Source: Chitinophagaceae bacterium
GTDB taxonomy: Bacteria > Bacteroidota > Bacteroidia > Chitinophagales > Chitinophagaceae
Assembly (NCBI GenBank): GCA_024707305.1
Contig: JANPZZ010000026.1
Location: 62,001 to 126,000, forward strand
Reading direction: 5' to 3'
Length of the DNA stretch: 64,000 nt
In this document: piece by piece, positions 10,459-18,520 of the stretch
Numbering within the stretch: the stretch's first letter is position 1
How the letters are laid out: every line of letters starts with the position of its first letter
Notes under the pieces: generated by a model
Database searches by the model: none
Seen by the model: the letters and a program-made list of their open reading frames with translations, nothing else
Told to the model about the DNA's origin: nothing
Position numbers and translations under genes: made by a program

Positions 10459-11902
10459 ATGAAACAGTTTCTGGACGAGAATTTCTTACTGAAAACAACA
10501 ACAGCGCAAAGGCTGTATCATGAGTATGCAAGCCCGATGCCCATTATTGATTACCATTGCCACCTGCCTCCGCAGCAGATTGCCGATGATACACAATTCG
10601 CAAACATCACACAGGCGTGGCTATATGGTGATCATTACAAATGGAGAGCGATGCGTACAAATGGTGTAGACGAAAGTTTCTGCACCGGCAACCAGTCTGA
10701 CCGTGATAAGTTCCAAGCATGGGCGCAAACAGTTCCGTATACATTACGCAATCCTTTATATCACTGGACGCATCTTGAACTGCGTCGTTATTTTGGCATA
10801 CAGGATATTTTAAATGGCGACTCTGCTGAAAAGATTTACCAGGAAGCAACAGCCATGCTGCAAACAAAAGCGTTTTCAGTGCGCGGTTTGTTGCAAAAAA
10901 TGAATGTAAAACTGGTTTGTACCACCGATGACCCCGTTGATGACCTGCACTGGCATCAACAATTAATTGACGACGGTTTTTCTATTCCGGTTTTGCCTGC
11001 ATTCCGTCCCGATATGGCAATGAATGTAAGCAACGCGTCCACTTTTAATAATTATGTAAAAAAACTGGAAGCAGCTACTAATATCGCCATCTCTTCGTTT
11101 GACGATTTTTTGTATGCGCTTCAAAACCGTCATGATTTTTTTGCATCCATGGGTTGCTCCGTTTCAGATCATGGCCTGGAAGAAATTTATGCCGATGATT
11201 TTACCGGAGCAGAAATTGATTCCATTTTCCATAAAATACATGGTGGCAAAGAGCTGAGTGATACGGAACAAAGGAAATTTAAATCGGCGATGCTGATTCA
11301 TTTTGCTGAATGGGATTGGGAAAAGGGATGGGTTCAACAATTTCACCTGGGTGCTTTGCGCAACAACAATACCCGCATGATGCAGCAACTGGGACCTGAT
11401 ACCGGTTGGGATTCCATCGGTGATTTTCGCCAGGGAAAAAGTCTCGCACGTTTCCTGGATAAACTGGATACCAACAATAAACTTGCGCGCACAGTTCTTT
11501 ATAACCTGAATCCTGCCGACAATGAATTGTTTGCAACCATGATTGGTAACTTTAATGATGGTTCTATTGCAGGAAAAGTGCAATGGGGTTCATCATGGTG
11601 GTTCCTCGATCAAAAAGATGGAATGGTGAAACAAATGAATGCCCTTTCCAATATGGGTTTGTTGAGCCGCTTTATCGGAATGCTTACCGACTCACGGAGC
11701 TTCCTGTCTTTCCCACGCCACGAATATTTCCGTCGTATACTTTGTAATTTATTAGGTAGCGAAATAGAAAATGGCGAACTGCCTAATGACATTAACTGGA
11801 TCGGCAAAGTGGTGCAGGATATTTGTTTCAATAATAACCGCAATTATTTCAACTGGCAACTGGATGCAGTACCTGCACCTGGTAAAAAAAGAAATTGCAT
11901 AA
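10459..11902 (+). CDS. uxaC: Glucuronate/galacturonate isomerase
   Basis: Isomerises D-galacturonate to D-tagaturonate (and glucuronate to fructuronate), first step of the branch. I start it at MKQFLDENFLLKTTTAQRLY; the 20 codons before this Met overlap uxaA. Metal-binding motif DYHCHL, CTTDDPVDDLHWH and ILPAFRPD-like region (PVLPAFRPD), plus MLTDSRSFLSFPRHEYFRR near the C-terminus, are typical of the UxaC amidohydrolase-fold family. As given, the frame continues into kduD, but removing one A from the A7 run at 11884-11890 gives PGKKEIA and a stop at 11900-11902, eight bases before the kduD ATG. The apparent fusion is therefore most likely a sequencing artefact. Confidence 0.93.
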
Positions 11903-11910
11903 ATCATATC

Positions 11911-12681
11911 ATGAACATTTTACAACAGTTTGATCTTTCTGGAAAAGTAGCACTGGTTACAGGTTGCAACCGCGGAATCGGTAAAGCAATGGCGATTGGA
12001 CTTGCAGAAGCTGGTGCCGATATCATTGGTGTTTCGGCAACGCTCGATTTGCAGAACAGTGATGTAGGAAATGAAGTGAAAGCGTTAGGGAAAAAGTTTA
12101 CTGCTTACCAGGCAGATTTTTCCGATCGTGAAAGTCTCTATTCTTTCATACAAAAATTACTGGCTGAAAATAAAGCCATTGATATCCTTGTAAACAATGC
12201 CGGCACCATTCGTCGCGCGCCCGTTGCCGAACATAGTGATAGCGATTGGGATAATGTTTTAAATATTAACCTTGATGCGCCATTTATACTTGCACGGGAA
12301 GTAGGTAAGCACATGTTAGAAAAAGGTTCGGGTAAAATAATATTTACCTGTTCGTTATTGAGTTTCCAGGGTGGTATTACTGTTCCCGGTTATGCAGCAA
12401 GCAAAGGCGCTGTATCGAGCCTGGTAAAAGCATTTGCGAATGAATGGGCGTCGAAAGGAATTAATGTAAACGGCATTGCACCTGGTTATATTGCAACCGA
12501 CAATACGTCGGCGCTGCGTGCAGATGCTGTAAGAAGTAAATCCATTTTAGATCGTATACCTGCAGGCCGCTGGGGCGAAGCCAGTGACCTGAAAGGAGCA
12601 ACTGTCTTCCTTTCCTCCGCAGCCTCCTCCTACGTTCACGGTACCATTTTAACCGTGGATGGAGGTTGGATGGGGAGGTAA
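11911..12681 (+). CDS. kduD: 2-deoxy-D-gluconate 3-dehydrogenase / DKII reductase (SDR family)
   Basis: Short-chain dehydrogenase that reduces 2,5-diketo-3-deoxygluconate to KDG, the last step of the unsaturated uronate branch. The ATG at 11911 begins MNILQQFDLSGKVALVTG, the usual KduD start, and gives 256 residues, the family length. Cofactor motif TGCNRGIG (the Asn-containing variant found in KduD), NNAG, the catalytic Ser region (IIFTCSLLSF) and YAASKG (Tyr-x3-Lys) are all present, as is the C-terminal TVDGGW. The ATG is in frame with uxaC only because of a probable indel in the upstream A7 run. The stop is followed by a heptamer repeat tract. Confidence 0.95.
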   Translation: MNILQQFDLSGKVALVTGCNRGIGKAMAIGLAEAGADIIGVSATLDLQNSDVGNEVKALGKKFTAYQADFSDRESLYSFIQKLLAENKAIDILVNNAGTIRRAPVAEHSDSDWDNVLNINLDAPFILAREVGKHMLEKGSGKIIFTCSLLSFQGGITVPGYAASKGAVSSLVKAFANEWASKGINVNGIAPGYIATDNTSALRADAVRSKSILDRIPAGRWGEASDLKGATVFLSSAASSYVHGTILTVDGGWMGR

Positions 12682-12686
12682 GGGAA

Positions 12687-12914
12687 TCGATGGTCGATGA
12701 TCGATGGTGGATGGTGGATGGTTGATGGTTGATGGTGGATGGTGGATGGTGGATGGTGGATGGCTGATTAAGGTGCGGGTGTACCGATCTCGCAATAGGG
12801 AAGGGTATCTTGCTTCGCCAAACTACTTCCGTCATCGGTCATCGGTCATCGATCATCGGTCATCGGTCATCGGTCATCGATCATCGCTCATCGGTCATCG
12901 ATCATCGATCATCA
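12687..12914. repeat. Heptamer inverted-arm repeat element with core (copy A)
   Basis: Intergenic element between kduD and kduI. The left arm (12687-12767) is a tract of 7-base units of the GATGGTG/GATGGTT kind; the right arm (12832-12914) is a tract of TCATCGG/TCATCGA units, complementary in sense to the left arm, so the two could pair. Between them lies a core (12763-12820) that aligns without gaps, but at lower identity, to the cores at 62766-62828 and 57088-57150 (reverse), sharing AAGGGTATCT and TCTCGCAA. It carries low-complexity open frames on both strands that I do not consider genes. Confidence 0.85.
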
Positions 12915-12932
12915 AATTAAATTTAATCTCAC

Positions 12933-13762
12933 ATGCAAATAAGATTCGAAAACAGTCCGAAAGAAGTAAAGGGTTTTTCCACAGAAGAACTCCGTGAACA
13001 GTTTTTAATTCAGCAATTAATACGCCCCGACCAGGTGGAGCTGGTGTATTCGCACTACGATCGAATGATCGTGGGTGGCGTACATCCCATAAAACAAACC
13101 ATTTCTTTACCCAATCATCCTGAATTGCGTGCAGCATATTTCCTTGAGCGTCGGGAGTTAGGTATTATTAATGTGGGCGGGCCCGGGTCGGTGATGGCTG
13201 ATGGAGAAGTATTTGTTTTGCAAAAACTCGATGCGCTTTATCTGGGAAAAGGCACACGCGAAGTACAATTCACCAGTAGCGATGCCGGTAATCCAGCGGT
13301 ATTTTACCTGTTGTCGGCGCCGGCACATCATACTTATCCCAATGCGCGCTGCTCAAAGAAGAAGCGGCACCTGTGCAGTTGGGCGATGCATCCACCTCAA
13401 ACCAACGCACCATTTATAAATACATTCATGCTGATGGTTTGCAAAGCTGCCAGTTGGTAATGGGGTTGACGGTACTTGCTCCCGGAAGCGTTTGGAATTC
13501 GGTTCCACCACATACACATACACGGCGCATGGAAGTGTATTTTTACTTTGATGTACCACAAGACCAGCGTATCTTCCACTTTATGGGTCAGCCACAGGAA
13601 ACACGCCATATTGTAATGGCCAATCATGAAGCTGTAATATCACCGCCCTGGAGTGTACACTTCGGTTGTGGAACTGCCAACTATGGTTTTATCTGGGGAA
13701 TGGCGGGTGAAAACAAAACATTCACCGATATGGATCCAGCGCCCGTTGTGAGTTTGCAGTAG
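12933..13762 (+). CDS. kduI: 5-dehydro-4-deoxy-D-glucuronate isomerase (frameshifted)
   Basis: Converts 4-deoxy-5-ketouronate, the product of GH105 or lyase action, to 2,5-diketo-3-deoxygluconate for KduD. The cupin protein begins [21 protein letters not shown]-terminal half 12933-13345 ([31 protein letters not shown]); C-terminal half from ~13346 to 13762 contains the zinc-site motif [15 protein letters not shown] (His-x-His...Glu). The halves are in different frames; adding one A at TCAAAG near 13339 restores [13 protein letters not shown] and gives about 276 residues, the normal length. It is separated from kduD by the repeat element but on the same strand and in the same pathway. Confidence 0.93.
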
Positions 13763-13795
13763 TTGTAATGAAGAATTTTTAAATCGAACGATAAA

Positions 13796-14821
13796 TTGAA
13801 TACGGATCAAAAACAGGTTTTGTGTTTTGGCGAATTGTTGCTAAGACTGTCACCGGCCTTACAGGGGCAGTGGATTAAAGAATCAAGCATGCCTGTGTAT
13901 GTTGGTGGCGCCGAGCTGAATGTTGCGCAGGCACTTGCAAACTGGAATGTACCAGTGGCCTATTCAACAGCAATACCTGATCATTATCTCAGTCGTGAGA
14001 TTGTAGATTATATCAATGCAAAAGGAATTGGTAGCAGCGCCATTCAGTTTCGTGGCGAACGCATTGGTTCTTATTACCTGCCGTCGGGTGCCGATTTGAA
14101 AAATGCGGGCGTTATTTACGATCGTGCATATAGCTCATTTGCCGGATTAAAACCGGGAATGATCGATTGGGATCTTGTTTTAAAAAACAAAAGCTGGTTT
14201 CATTTCAGTGCTATCAGCCCTGCATTGAATGAAGATGTTGCCGCTGTTTGCCTCGAAGGGGCAAAAGCTGCAAGTGAAAAAGGGTTAACAGTTTCCATCG
14301 ATTTAAACTATCGCGCGAAATTGTGGCAATATGGGAAAAAGCCAGTGGAGATTATGCCGTCTATGGTTGAATATTGCGATGTAATTATGGGGAATGCCTG
14401 GGCTGCAGAAAGTCTGCTTGGTATAACATCTCCATTAAAGGACAGTGTAGGCGTGAGCCATAGCAATTTAGAAGCCGGTGCTTATGAAAGCATGGATTCT
14501 GTGAAGAGAAGGTTTCCCAAAACACGCTGCCTTGCATATACATTCCGGTTAGAGAAAGACTATTTTGCAGTAATAGAAAATAATCAGCAACGCGCCCGCT
14601 CTGCTGTTTTCCAAATGGGCGACGCGGTCGATCGTGTAGGTAGTGGCGATTGTTTTATGGGCGGATTGATTTACGGACTGGTAAACAATCATGCTGTTTC
14701 CGACATCATCAATTTTGCAGCGGCTGCAGCCGTCGGTAAATTGTATGAGAAAGGTGATGCTACCAGGCAGACAACTGAAGAAATTTATTCCCGCTTACAA
14801 CAACACAAAGTAGTTGGTTAA
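13796..14821 (+). CDS. kdgK: 2-keto-3-deoxygluconate kinase (PfkB family)
   Basis: Phosphorylates KDG to KDPG, the step where both uronate branches meet. The only plausible start is TTG at 13796 (LNTDQKQVLCFGELLLRLSP), 33 bases after kduI. PfkB signature 1 region GGAELNVAQALANW near residue 40-53 and signature 2 DRVGSGDCFMGGLIYGL near the C-terminus, containing the catalytic Asp, are clear. The ATP-site Ser replaces the more usual Ala in DxxGAGD. 341 residues, in the usual range. The stop overlaps the region where eda begins. Frame intact. Confidence 0.92.
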   Translation: MNTDQKQVLCFGELLLRLSPALQGQWIKESSMPVYVGGAELNVAQALANWNVPVAYSTAIPDHYLSREIVDYINAKGIGSSAIQFRGERIGSYYLPSGADLKNAGVIYDRAYSSFAGLKPGMIDWDLVLKNKSWFHFSAISPALNEDVAAVCLEGAKAASEKGLTVSIDLNYRAKLWQYGKKPVEIMPSMVEYCDVIMGNAWAAESLLGITSPLKDSVGVSHSNLEAGAYESMDSVKRRFPKTRCLAYTFRLEKDYFAVIENNQQRARSAVFQMGDAVDRVGSGDCFMGGLIYGLVNNHAVSDIINFAAAAAVGKLYEKGDATRQTTEEIYSRLQQHKVVG

Positions 14822-14828
14822 AATATGG

Positions 14829-15500
14829 ATGATTATGGATAGTATGGAGAAAGGGATCGCAGCGATAAATGAACAGGGTATACTTCCCCTGTTTTATCAT
14901 GATGATGCGGAATTGTGCAAAGACATTGTACGGGTTTTGTATGAATGTGGTATTCGCGTGATAGAATTTACCAATCGTGGCGAAAATGCGCTTGCGAATT
15001 TCAGGCAGCTGCTTTCTTTAAAAGAAGATGGACTTCCTGATTTAAAAATCGCAGTTGGAACGATTCGAACTGCAGAGCAGGCGGATGATTTCATTGCCGC
15101 AGGTGCTGATATGCTGATCAGTCCTGTGTTTGACGCTGATATTGCCGATCGTGCTTATTTGCATAAAAAATTATGGATACCCGGTTGTATGACGCCTACA
15201 GAAATACATGTGGCGCAGAAAGCGGGATGTAACCTGGTGAAATTATTTCCCGGCAATGTACTGGGACCAGGGTTTGTAAGTGGCGTTCGCGAATTATTTC
15301 CCGGATTAAATATGATGCCAACTGGTGGTGTGGAAGTAGAAGAAAAAAACATTCGTGGCTGGTTCGATGCGGGGGTATGCGCCGTTGGGTTGGGGAGTAA
15401 GTTGATTAGTAAAGACCTGCTCGCAAAAAGGGATTTTGATAAATTAAGAAGTCTGACAAAAGAAGCGATTGAACTGGTGAAACGAGTTCGCAATAATTGA
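14829..15500 (+). CDS. eda: KDPG aldolase (2-dehydro-3-deoxy-phosphogluconate aldolase)
   Basis: Cleaves KDPG to pyruvate and glyceraldehyde-3-phosphate, the exit of the pathway to central metabolism. Class I aldolase of the Eda family: VIEFTNRG carries the conserved Glu, GCNLVKLFPGN the Schiff-base Lys, and MPTGGVEVEEKNIRGWF the phosphate-binding region. Start is uncertain among TTG at 14814, ATG 14829 and ATG 14835; I choose 14829, a few bases after the kdgK stop. About 223 residues. Frame intact. A weak GC-rich hairpin lies at about 15523-15539 before the permease gene. Confidence 0.93.
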   Translation: MIMDSMEKGIAAINEQGILPLFYHDDAELCKDIVRVLYECGIRVIEFTNRGENALANFRQLLSLKEDGLPDLKIAVGTIRTAEQADDFIAAGADMLISPVFDADIADRAYLHKKLWIPGCMTPTEIHVAQKAGCNLVKLFPGNVLGPGFVSGVRELFPGLNMMPTGGVEVEEKNIRGWFDAGVCAVGLGSKLISKDLLAKRDFDKLRSLTKEAIELVKRVRNN

Positions 15501-15550
15501 TAAATCAATCATCACTATAAAAGCCCGCGATTTGTGGGCAACAAACGATC

Positions 15551-16921
15551 ATGCAGCAAATAGGAAAATACAGGTGGACCATCTGCGGTCTGTTGTTTTT
15601 TGCAACAACGGTCAACTATCTCGACAGGCAGGTTCTCAGTTTACTGGCTACTGACCTTTCGGCCGAATTTGGTTGGACGAACTCTGATTATGCCAATATT
15701 ACCGCAGTATTTCAGTTTGTATACGCGATCTCGCTTTTGTTTGCGGGTCGTTTTATTGATAAGCTGGGCACAAAGGCTGGTTATATCTGGGCAATTATTA
15801 TCTGGTCAATTGGTGCAATCATGCATGCATTTGCAGTGCCGCTCGGAAATGCAGCAAATTCAGTGCTGGCCTGGGTGGGAATTGCAGCAGTGCCAGCATC
15901 TATTATAGGTTTTATGATCTCGCGTGCAGTACTGGCTGTTGGGGAGGCAGGAAACTTTCCAGCCGCCATCAAAGCAACTGCTGAATATTTTCCAAAGAAA
16001 GAAAGATCATTTGCCACTGGTATTTTTAATTCAGGTGCAAATGTGGGTGCAATTCTTGCGCCACTCACTGTTCCGTATATCGCTGAATTCTGGGGATGGC
16101 AAATGGCATTCATCCTCGTAGGTGCCGTCGGATTTCTATGGATCTTTTTCTGGAATCACTATTATGCTACTCCTGCAAACCAAAAACGCCTTTCTGCTGC
16201 GGAGCTCGCATATATCAATGAAGAAAACAACCTGGAATTTGAAAAGCCAGCAGAACCTGTGAAGGAGTCTGAAGAAAAATTCCGTTGGTTTAAGCTGTTA
16301 GGCTATCGGCAAACCTGGGCTTTCACTGTAGGCAAGTTTATGACCGATGGTGTATGGTGGTTCTTCCTTTTCTGGCTTCCAAAATATATGGAAGCACAAT
16401 TTGGAATGACAGGTACAGCGATTGTATTCCCTCTTTTTGTTTTGTATAGTATGACGATGTTTGGAAGTATTGGCGGCGGATGGTTCCCAATGTATTTTAT
16501 CAAAAAGGGATACAATGAATACGATGGTCGTATGCGTGCGATGTTTATCATTGCATTATTCCCGCTGGTGATTTTAGCAGCGCAACCTTTGGGTAGTTAC
16601 AGCTACTGGATTCCTGTACTATTAATTGGTGTGGGAGCTTCAGCACACCAGGCCTGGAGCGCGAATATTTTCACAACGGTTTCTGATATGTTCCCCAAAA
16701 GAGCGGTAGGTTCTGTTGTTGGTATCGGCGGTATGGCCGGTGGAATTGGAGGCGTTATCCTTTCCAAACTCGGTGGCGCATTATTCGATAAATACAAAGC
16801 ACTTGGAAATATAGAAACAGGTTATACCATCATGTTTGTGATTTGCGCGGTCATGTATTTGCTTGCATGGTTGATTATGAAATCACTCGTACCAAAGTAT
16901 AAGCCGATCACCGATTTATAA
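15551..16921 (+). CDS. MFS hexuronate permease (ExuT-like, anion:cation symporter family)
   Basis: Inner-membrane permease of 456 residues with about 12 hydrophobic segments. The first loop motif NYLDRQVLSLLATDL is characteristic of the ACS family that imports hexuronates. Position as the last gene of a complete galacturonate pathway makes uptake of free galacturonate or unsaturated oligogalacturonate products its likely role; exact substrate is inferred from context. Helix 5 region GNFPAAIKATAEYFPKKER is typical of ExuT/GudP relatives. The gene ends at the start of a strong bidirectional hairpin, which closes the pectin cluster. Confidence 0.88.
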   Translation: MQQIGKYRWTICGLLFFATTVNYLDRQVLSLLATDLSAEFGWTNSDYANITAVFQFVYAISLLFAGRFIDKLGTKAGYIWAIIIWSIGAIMHAFAVPLGNAANSVLAWVGIAAVPASIIGFMISRAVLAVGEAGNFPAAIKATAEYFPKKERSFATGIFNSGANVGAILAPLTVPYIAEFWGWQMAFILVGAVGFLWIFFWNHYYATPANQKRLSAAELAYINEENNLEFEKPAEPVKESEEKFRWFKLLGYRQTWAFTVGKFMTDGVWWFFLFWLPKYMEAQFGMTGTAIVFPLFVLYSMTMFGSIGGGWFPMYFIKKGYNEYDGRMRAMFIIALFPLVILAAQPLGSYSYWIPVLLIGVGASAHQAWSANIFTTVSDMFPKRAVGSVVGIGGMAGGIGGVILSKLGGALFDKYKALGNIETGYTIMFVICAVMYLLAWLIMKSLVPKYKPITDL

Positions 16922-16952
16922 TAATAAAGGCGCCTAAGGGCGCCTTTATTAT
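16921..16952. terminator. Bidirectional intrinsic terminator after the permease gene
   Basis: Perfect 14-bp inverted repeat (arms 16921-16934 and 16939-16952, sequence ATAATAAAGGCGCC and its complement) with a TAAG loop and A/T-rich flanks on both sides. It lies between the convergent permease gene and arsM and could serve both. The stretch just after it, TTATAAATGCTGCGGTAG, recurs after the hairpin at 18302-18337. Confidence 0.9.
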
Positions 16953-16957
16953 TATAA

Positions 16958-16969
16958 ATGCTGCGGTAG
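16958..16969 (+). repeat. ATGCTGCGGTAG motif, copy 1
   Basis: Twelve-base sequence following the hairpin at 16921-16952. The same motif follows the hairpin at 18302-18337 (18341-18352) and occurs inverted before the hairpin at 18486-18520 (18476-18487). Three copies in 1.6 kb, each beside a GC-rich hairpin, around the arsR-arsM pair. Confidence 0.8.
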
Positions 16970-17029
16970 GGTTGCATTAACGGTTAACGTATAGTTTTGA
17001 ACGCAACGAGATATGATTCTTTCGTATTT

Positions 17030-17875
17030 TTAGTTACAGCATTCGGGACCGCAGCATGCTTTTATGGCGTTTGGTTTGTCGGCGTAAACCGTTACACTAT
17101 AAATTCCCATGTTTGAATTTTTAAACTGGGTTAATTCTTCTTCAGATAAATACTGTTGAAGTATATCATCGGGAATGATAATGGGTTTTTCTTTTTGGAG
17201 TGTAACGTTTACATACCCGGCTTCTGTTATAAGATTCAGGTAATCATTTTTCTGAATAGCACCTGACACACATCCGGCATACATTTCAGCAGCTTCCTGC
17301 AAAGGCTTTGGAAGATCGCCTTGAAGTACGATGTCTGAGATGCTAAAATGGGCACCTGGTTTAAGCACACGGTATATTTCATTGATGACAGCTTTCTTAT
17401 TTGGTTCAAGGTTTAAAACGCAATTACTAACAACTACATCAGCGGTGTTATCATCTACGGGCATCTGTTCAATATCTCCCTGCCTGAATTCAACATTGGT
17501 ATAGCCAAGTTTGGCCGCATTTGCTTTAGCTTTCTCAATCATTGCAGGTGTGAAATCAATTCCAATCACCTTGCCGTTTTCCCCGGTTTCCGCTCTTGCA
17601 ATGAACACATCATTGCCTGCACCTGATCCAAGATCAATAACAGTATCGCCCTGCCTGATTTTGGCAAATTGGGTAGGTAAACCACAACCCAATCCGAGGT
17701 CAGCATCCGCAGCGTAACCCTTCATGTTCGAGTAATCGTCGGTCATAATGTTATACACTTCGGTGCTACAACAACCGGAGCCGCAGCAGGAGGTCTGATT
17801 TGCATCTTTATCCTGTAATGCTATCTCGGTGTATTTCTGTTTTACGAGATTTTTCAATTCTTGCTCAGTTTGCAT
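17030..17875 (-). CDS. arsM: Arsenite S-adenosylmethionine methyltransferase
   Basis: Methylates As(III) to methylated arsenicals. 281 residues. SAM-binding motif VIDLGSGAGNDVF follows a region with the three cysteines known to bind As(III) in ArsM proteins: GLGCGLP, SNCVLNL and YAGCVSGA. There are extra cysteine clusters at both ends, CCGSGCC near residue 30 and CCGPECC at the C-terminus, common in bacterial ArsM. A near-palindromic site (17892-17907) just upstream matches the operator before arsR, so the gene is probably derepressed by arsenite. No arsB, acr3 or arsC gene is nearby, so methylation alone appears to be the local resistance strategy. Confidence 0.95.
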   Translation of the reverse strand: MQTEQELKNLVKQKYTEIALQDKDANQTSCCGSGCCSTEVYNIMTDDYSNMKGYAADADLGLGCGLPTQFAKIRQGDTVIDLGSGAGNDVFIARAETGENGKVIGIDFTPAMIEKAKANAAKLGYTNVEFRQGDIEQMPVDDNTADVVVSNCVLNLEPNKKAVINEIYRVLKPGAHFSISDIVLQGDLPKPLQEAAEMYAGCVSGAIQKNDYLNLITEAGYVNVTLQKEKPIIIPDDILQQYLSEEELTQFKNSNMGIYSVTVYADKPNAIKACCGPECCN

Positions 17876-17891
17876 ATAAAATGTTTTATTG

Positions 17892-17907
17892 ATTGTAATA
17901 TTACGAT
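17892..17907 (-). promoter_or_regulatory. Probable ArsR operator upstream of arsM
   Basis: ATTGTAATATTACGAT, 16 bases before-start of arsM, differs at one position from the perfect palindrome in front of arsR (18259-18276). Position 17 bases upstream of the arsM ATG puts it over the likely promoter or transcript start. Matching sites at both genes support control by the adjacent ArsR; binding itself is inference. Confidence 0.8.
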
Positions 17908-17925
17908 GAATGGTTTCAAAAAAAT

Positions 17926-18255
17926 TTAACAGCAGTTATCCTTGTTCACATACGGTACAAAAAAAGCTTCAAACGCTGTACGGTATTGATTCCACACTTT
18001 AGCATCAATGCAATAACAAACACTGGTTCCGTCGATATTACCCTTTATCAATCCAACGTTTTTAAGCTCCTTCAAATGCTGGCTGATGGTGGCCTGAGCC
18101 AGGCCCAATTCTTCCACCAACTCACCACAAATGCATACCTGGGCCTTGATCAAATGCTGAATGATCGCGATCCTGGCCGGGTGGCCTAAGGCCTTCATCA
18201 TTCGTGCAAGCCGGTTTTGCTTTTCCGTGAATATTTCCGTTTTAGTCAATCCCAT
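17926..18255 (-). CDS. arsR: ArsR/SmtB-family arsenic-responsive repressor
   Basis: Winged-helix repressor of about 109 residues. I start it at MGLTKTEIFTEKQNRLARMM, because the preceding open frame would include the operator and a hairpin. HTH segment ELGLAQATISQHLKELKNVGLI; a CxC pair (AQVCICGEL) sits where classical ArsR proteins carry their As(III)-binding cysteines, with further cysteines in CYCID and the C-terminal CC. Divergent from nothing: it lies upstream of arsM on the same strand, 50 bases before it, with its own operator. Likely autoregulated. Confidence 0.92.
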   Translation of the reverse strand: MGLTKTEIFTEKQNRLARMMKALGHPARIAIIQHLIKAQVCICGELVEELGLAQATISQHLKELKNVGLIKGNIDGTSVCYCIDAKVWNQYRTAFEAFFVPYVNKDNCC

Positions 18256-18258
18256 ATC

Positions 18259-18276
18259 AATCGTAATATTACGATT
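18259..18276 (-). promoter_or_regulatory. Palindromic operator upstream of arsR
   Basis: AATCGTAATATTACGATT is a perfect 18-bp palindrome ending 3 bases before the arsR start codon. Together with the near-copy before arsM it gives a consensus ATYGTAATATTACGAT. Typical of ArsR/SmtB sites (dyad with A/T centre). The position suggests direct blocking of arsR transcription or initiation. Confidence 0.85.
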
Positions 18277-18301
18277 AATATATTTTATGATCCAAAATTT
18301 T

Positions 18302-18337
18302 TTATAATAAAAGGGCCGAAAGGCCCCTTTATTATAA
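18302..18337. terminator. Hairpin upstream of arsR
   Basis: Inverted repeat of 16 bp with one mismatch (TTATAATAAAAGGGCC, GAAA loop, complement). It lies upstream of arsR on the minus strand, so it does not end arsR; it could end transcription from the short region 18341-18487 or insulate the ars pair. It is followed by the ATGCTGCGGTAG motif. Confidence 0.75.
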
Positions 18338-18340
18338 AAA

Positions 18341-18487
18341 ATGCTGCGGTAGAAACTGTTTAAAGTATTCATGCAATCGTTAAACCAATCCGTTCGTAGT
18401 TTCTAAAAGGCGCTGGAAAATCCTCCAGGAAAGACAAAGTCCTGGTAAAACGTGCATGTAACCTAAAACGACGCTCTACCGCAGCAT
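18341..18487. repeat. Short region bounded by 13-bp inverted repeats, no gene seen
   Basis: ATGCTGCGGTAGA (18341-18353) and its perfect complement TCTACCGCAGCAT (18475-18487) enclose about 120 bases with no convincing reading frame, and both ends abut terminator-like hairpins. The inside contains a smaller inverted repeat (CCAGGAAAGACAAAGTCCTGG around 18425-18444). It could be a small RNA gene or a miniature repeat element; I cannot decide from sequence alone. Confidence 0.5.
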
Positions 18488-18520
18488 AGAAAAAGGCGCC
18501 GTCAGGCGCCTTTTTTCTAT
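18486..18520 (-). terminator. Terminator of the acyl-CoA ligase gene
   Basis: Hairpin with GGCGCC core and GTCA loop flanked by A and T runs (arms about 18486-18500 and 18505-18520). It overlaps the acyl-CoA ligase stop codon at 18517-18519 and provides a U run for transcripts of the minus strand. Confidence 0.8.

Noticed and set aside
10399..12681. Bifunctional UxaC-KduD enzyme
   Set aside because: Explained by one extra A in an A7 run; each part has its own normal start and stop when corrected.
12687..12914. CRISPR array
   Set aside because: Repeats are 7 bases long, degenerate, without unique spacers, and there are no cas genes.
12704..12997. Open frame of 97 codons starting in the GATGGTG tract (VDGGW repeats)
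   Set aside because: Low-complexity translation of the heptamers that runs into the kduI start in another frame.
18341..18487. tRNA, RNase P RNA or tmRNA
   Set aside because: No cloverleaf, no RNase P or tmRNA conserved blocks; only the inverted ends and one small stem are visible.
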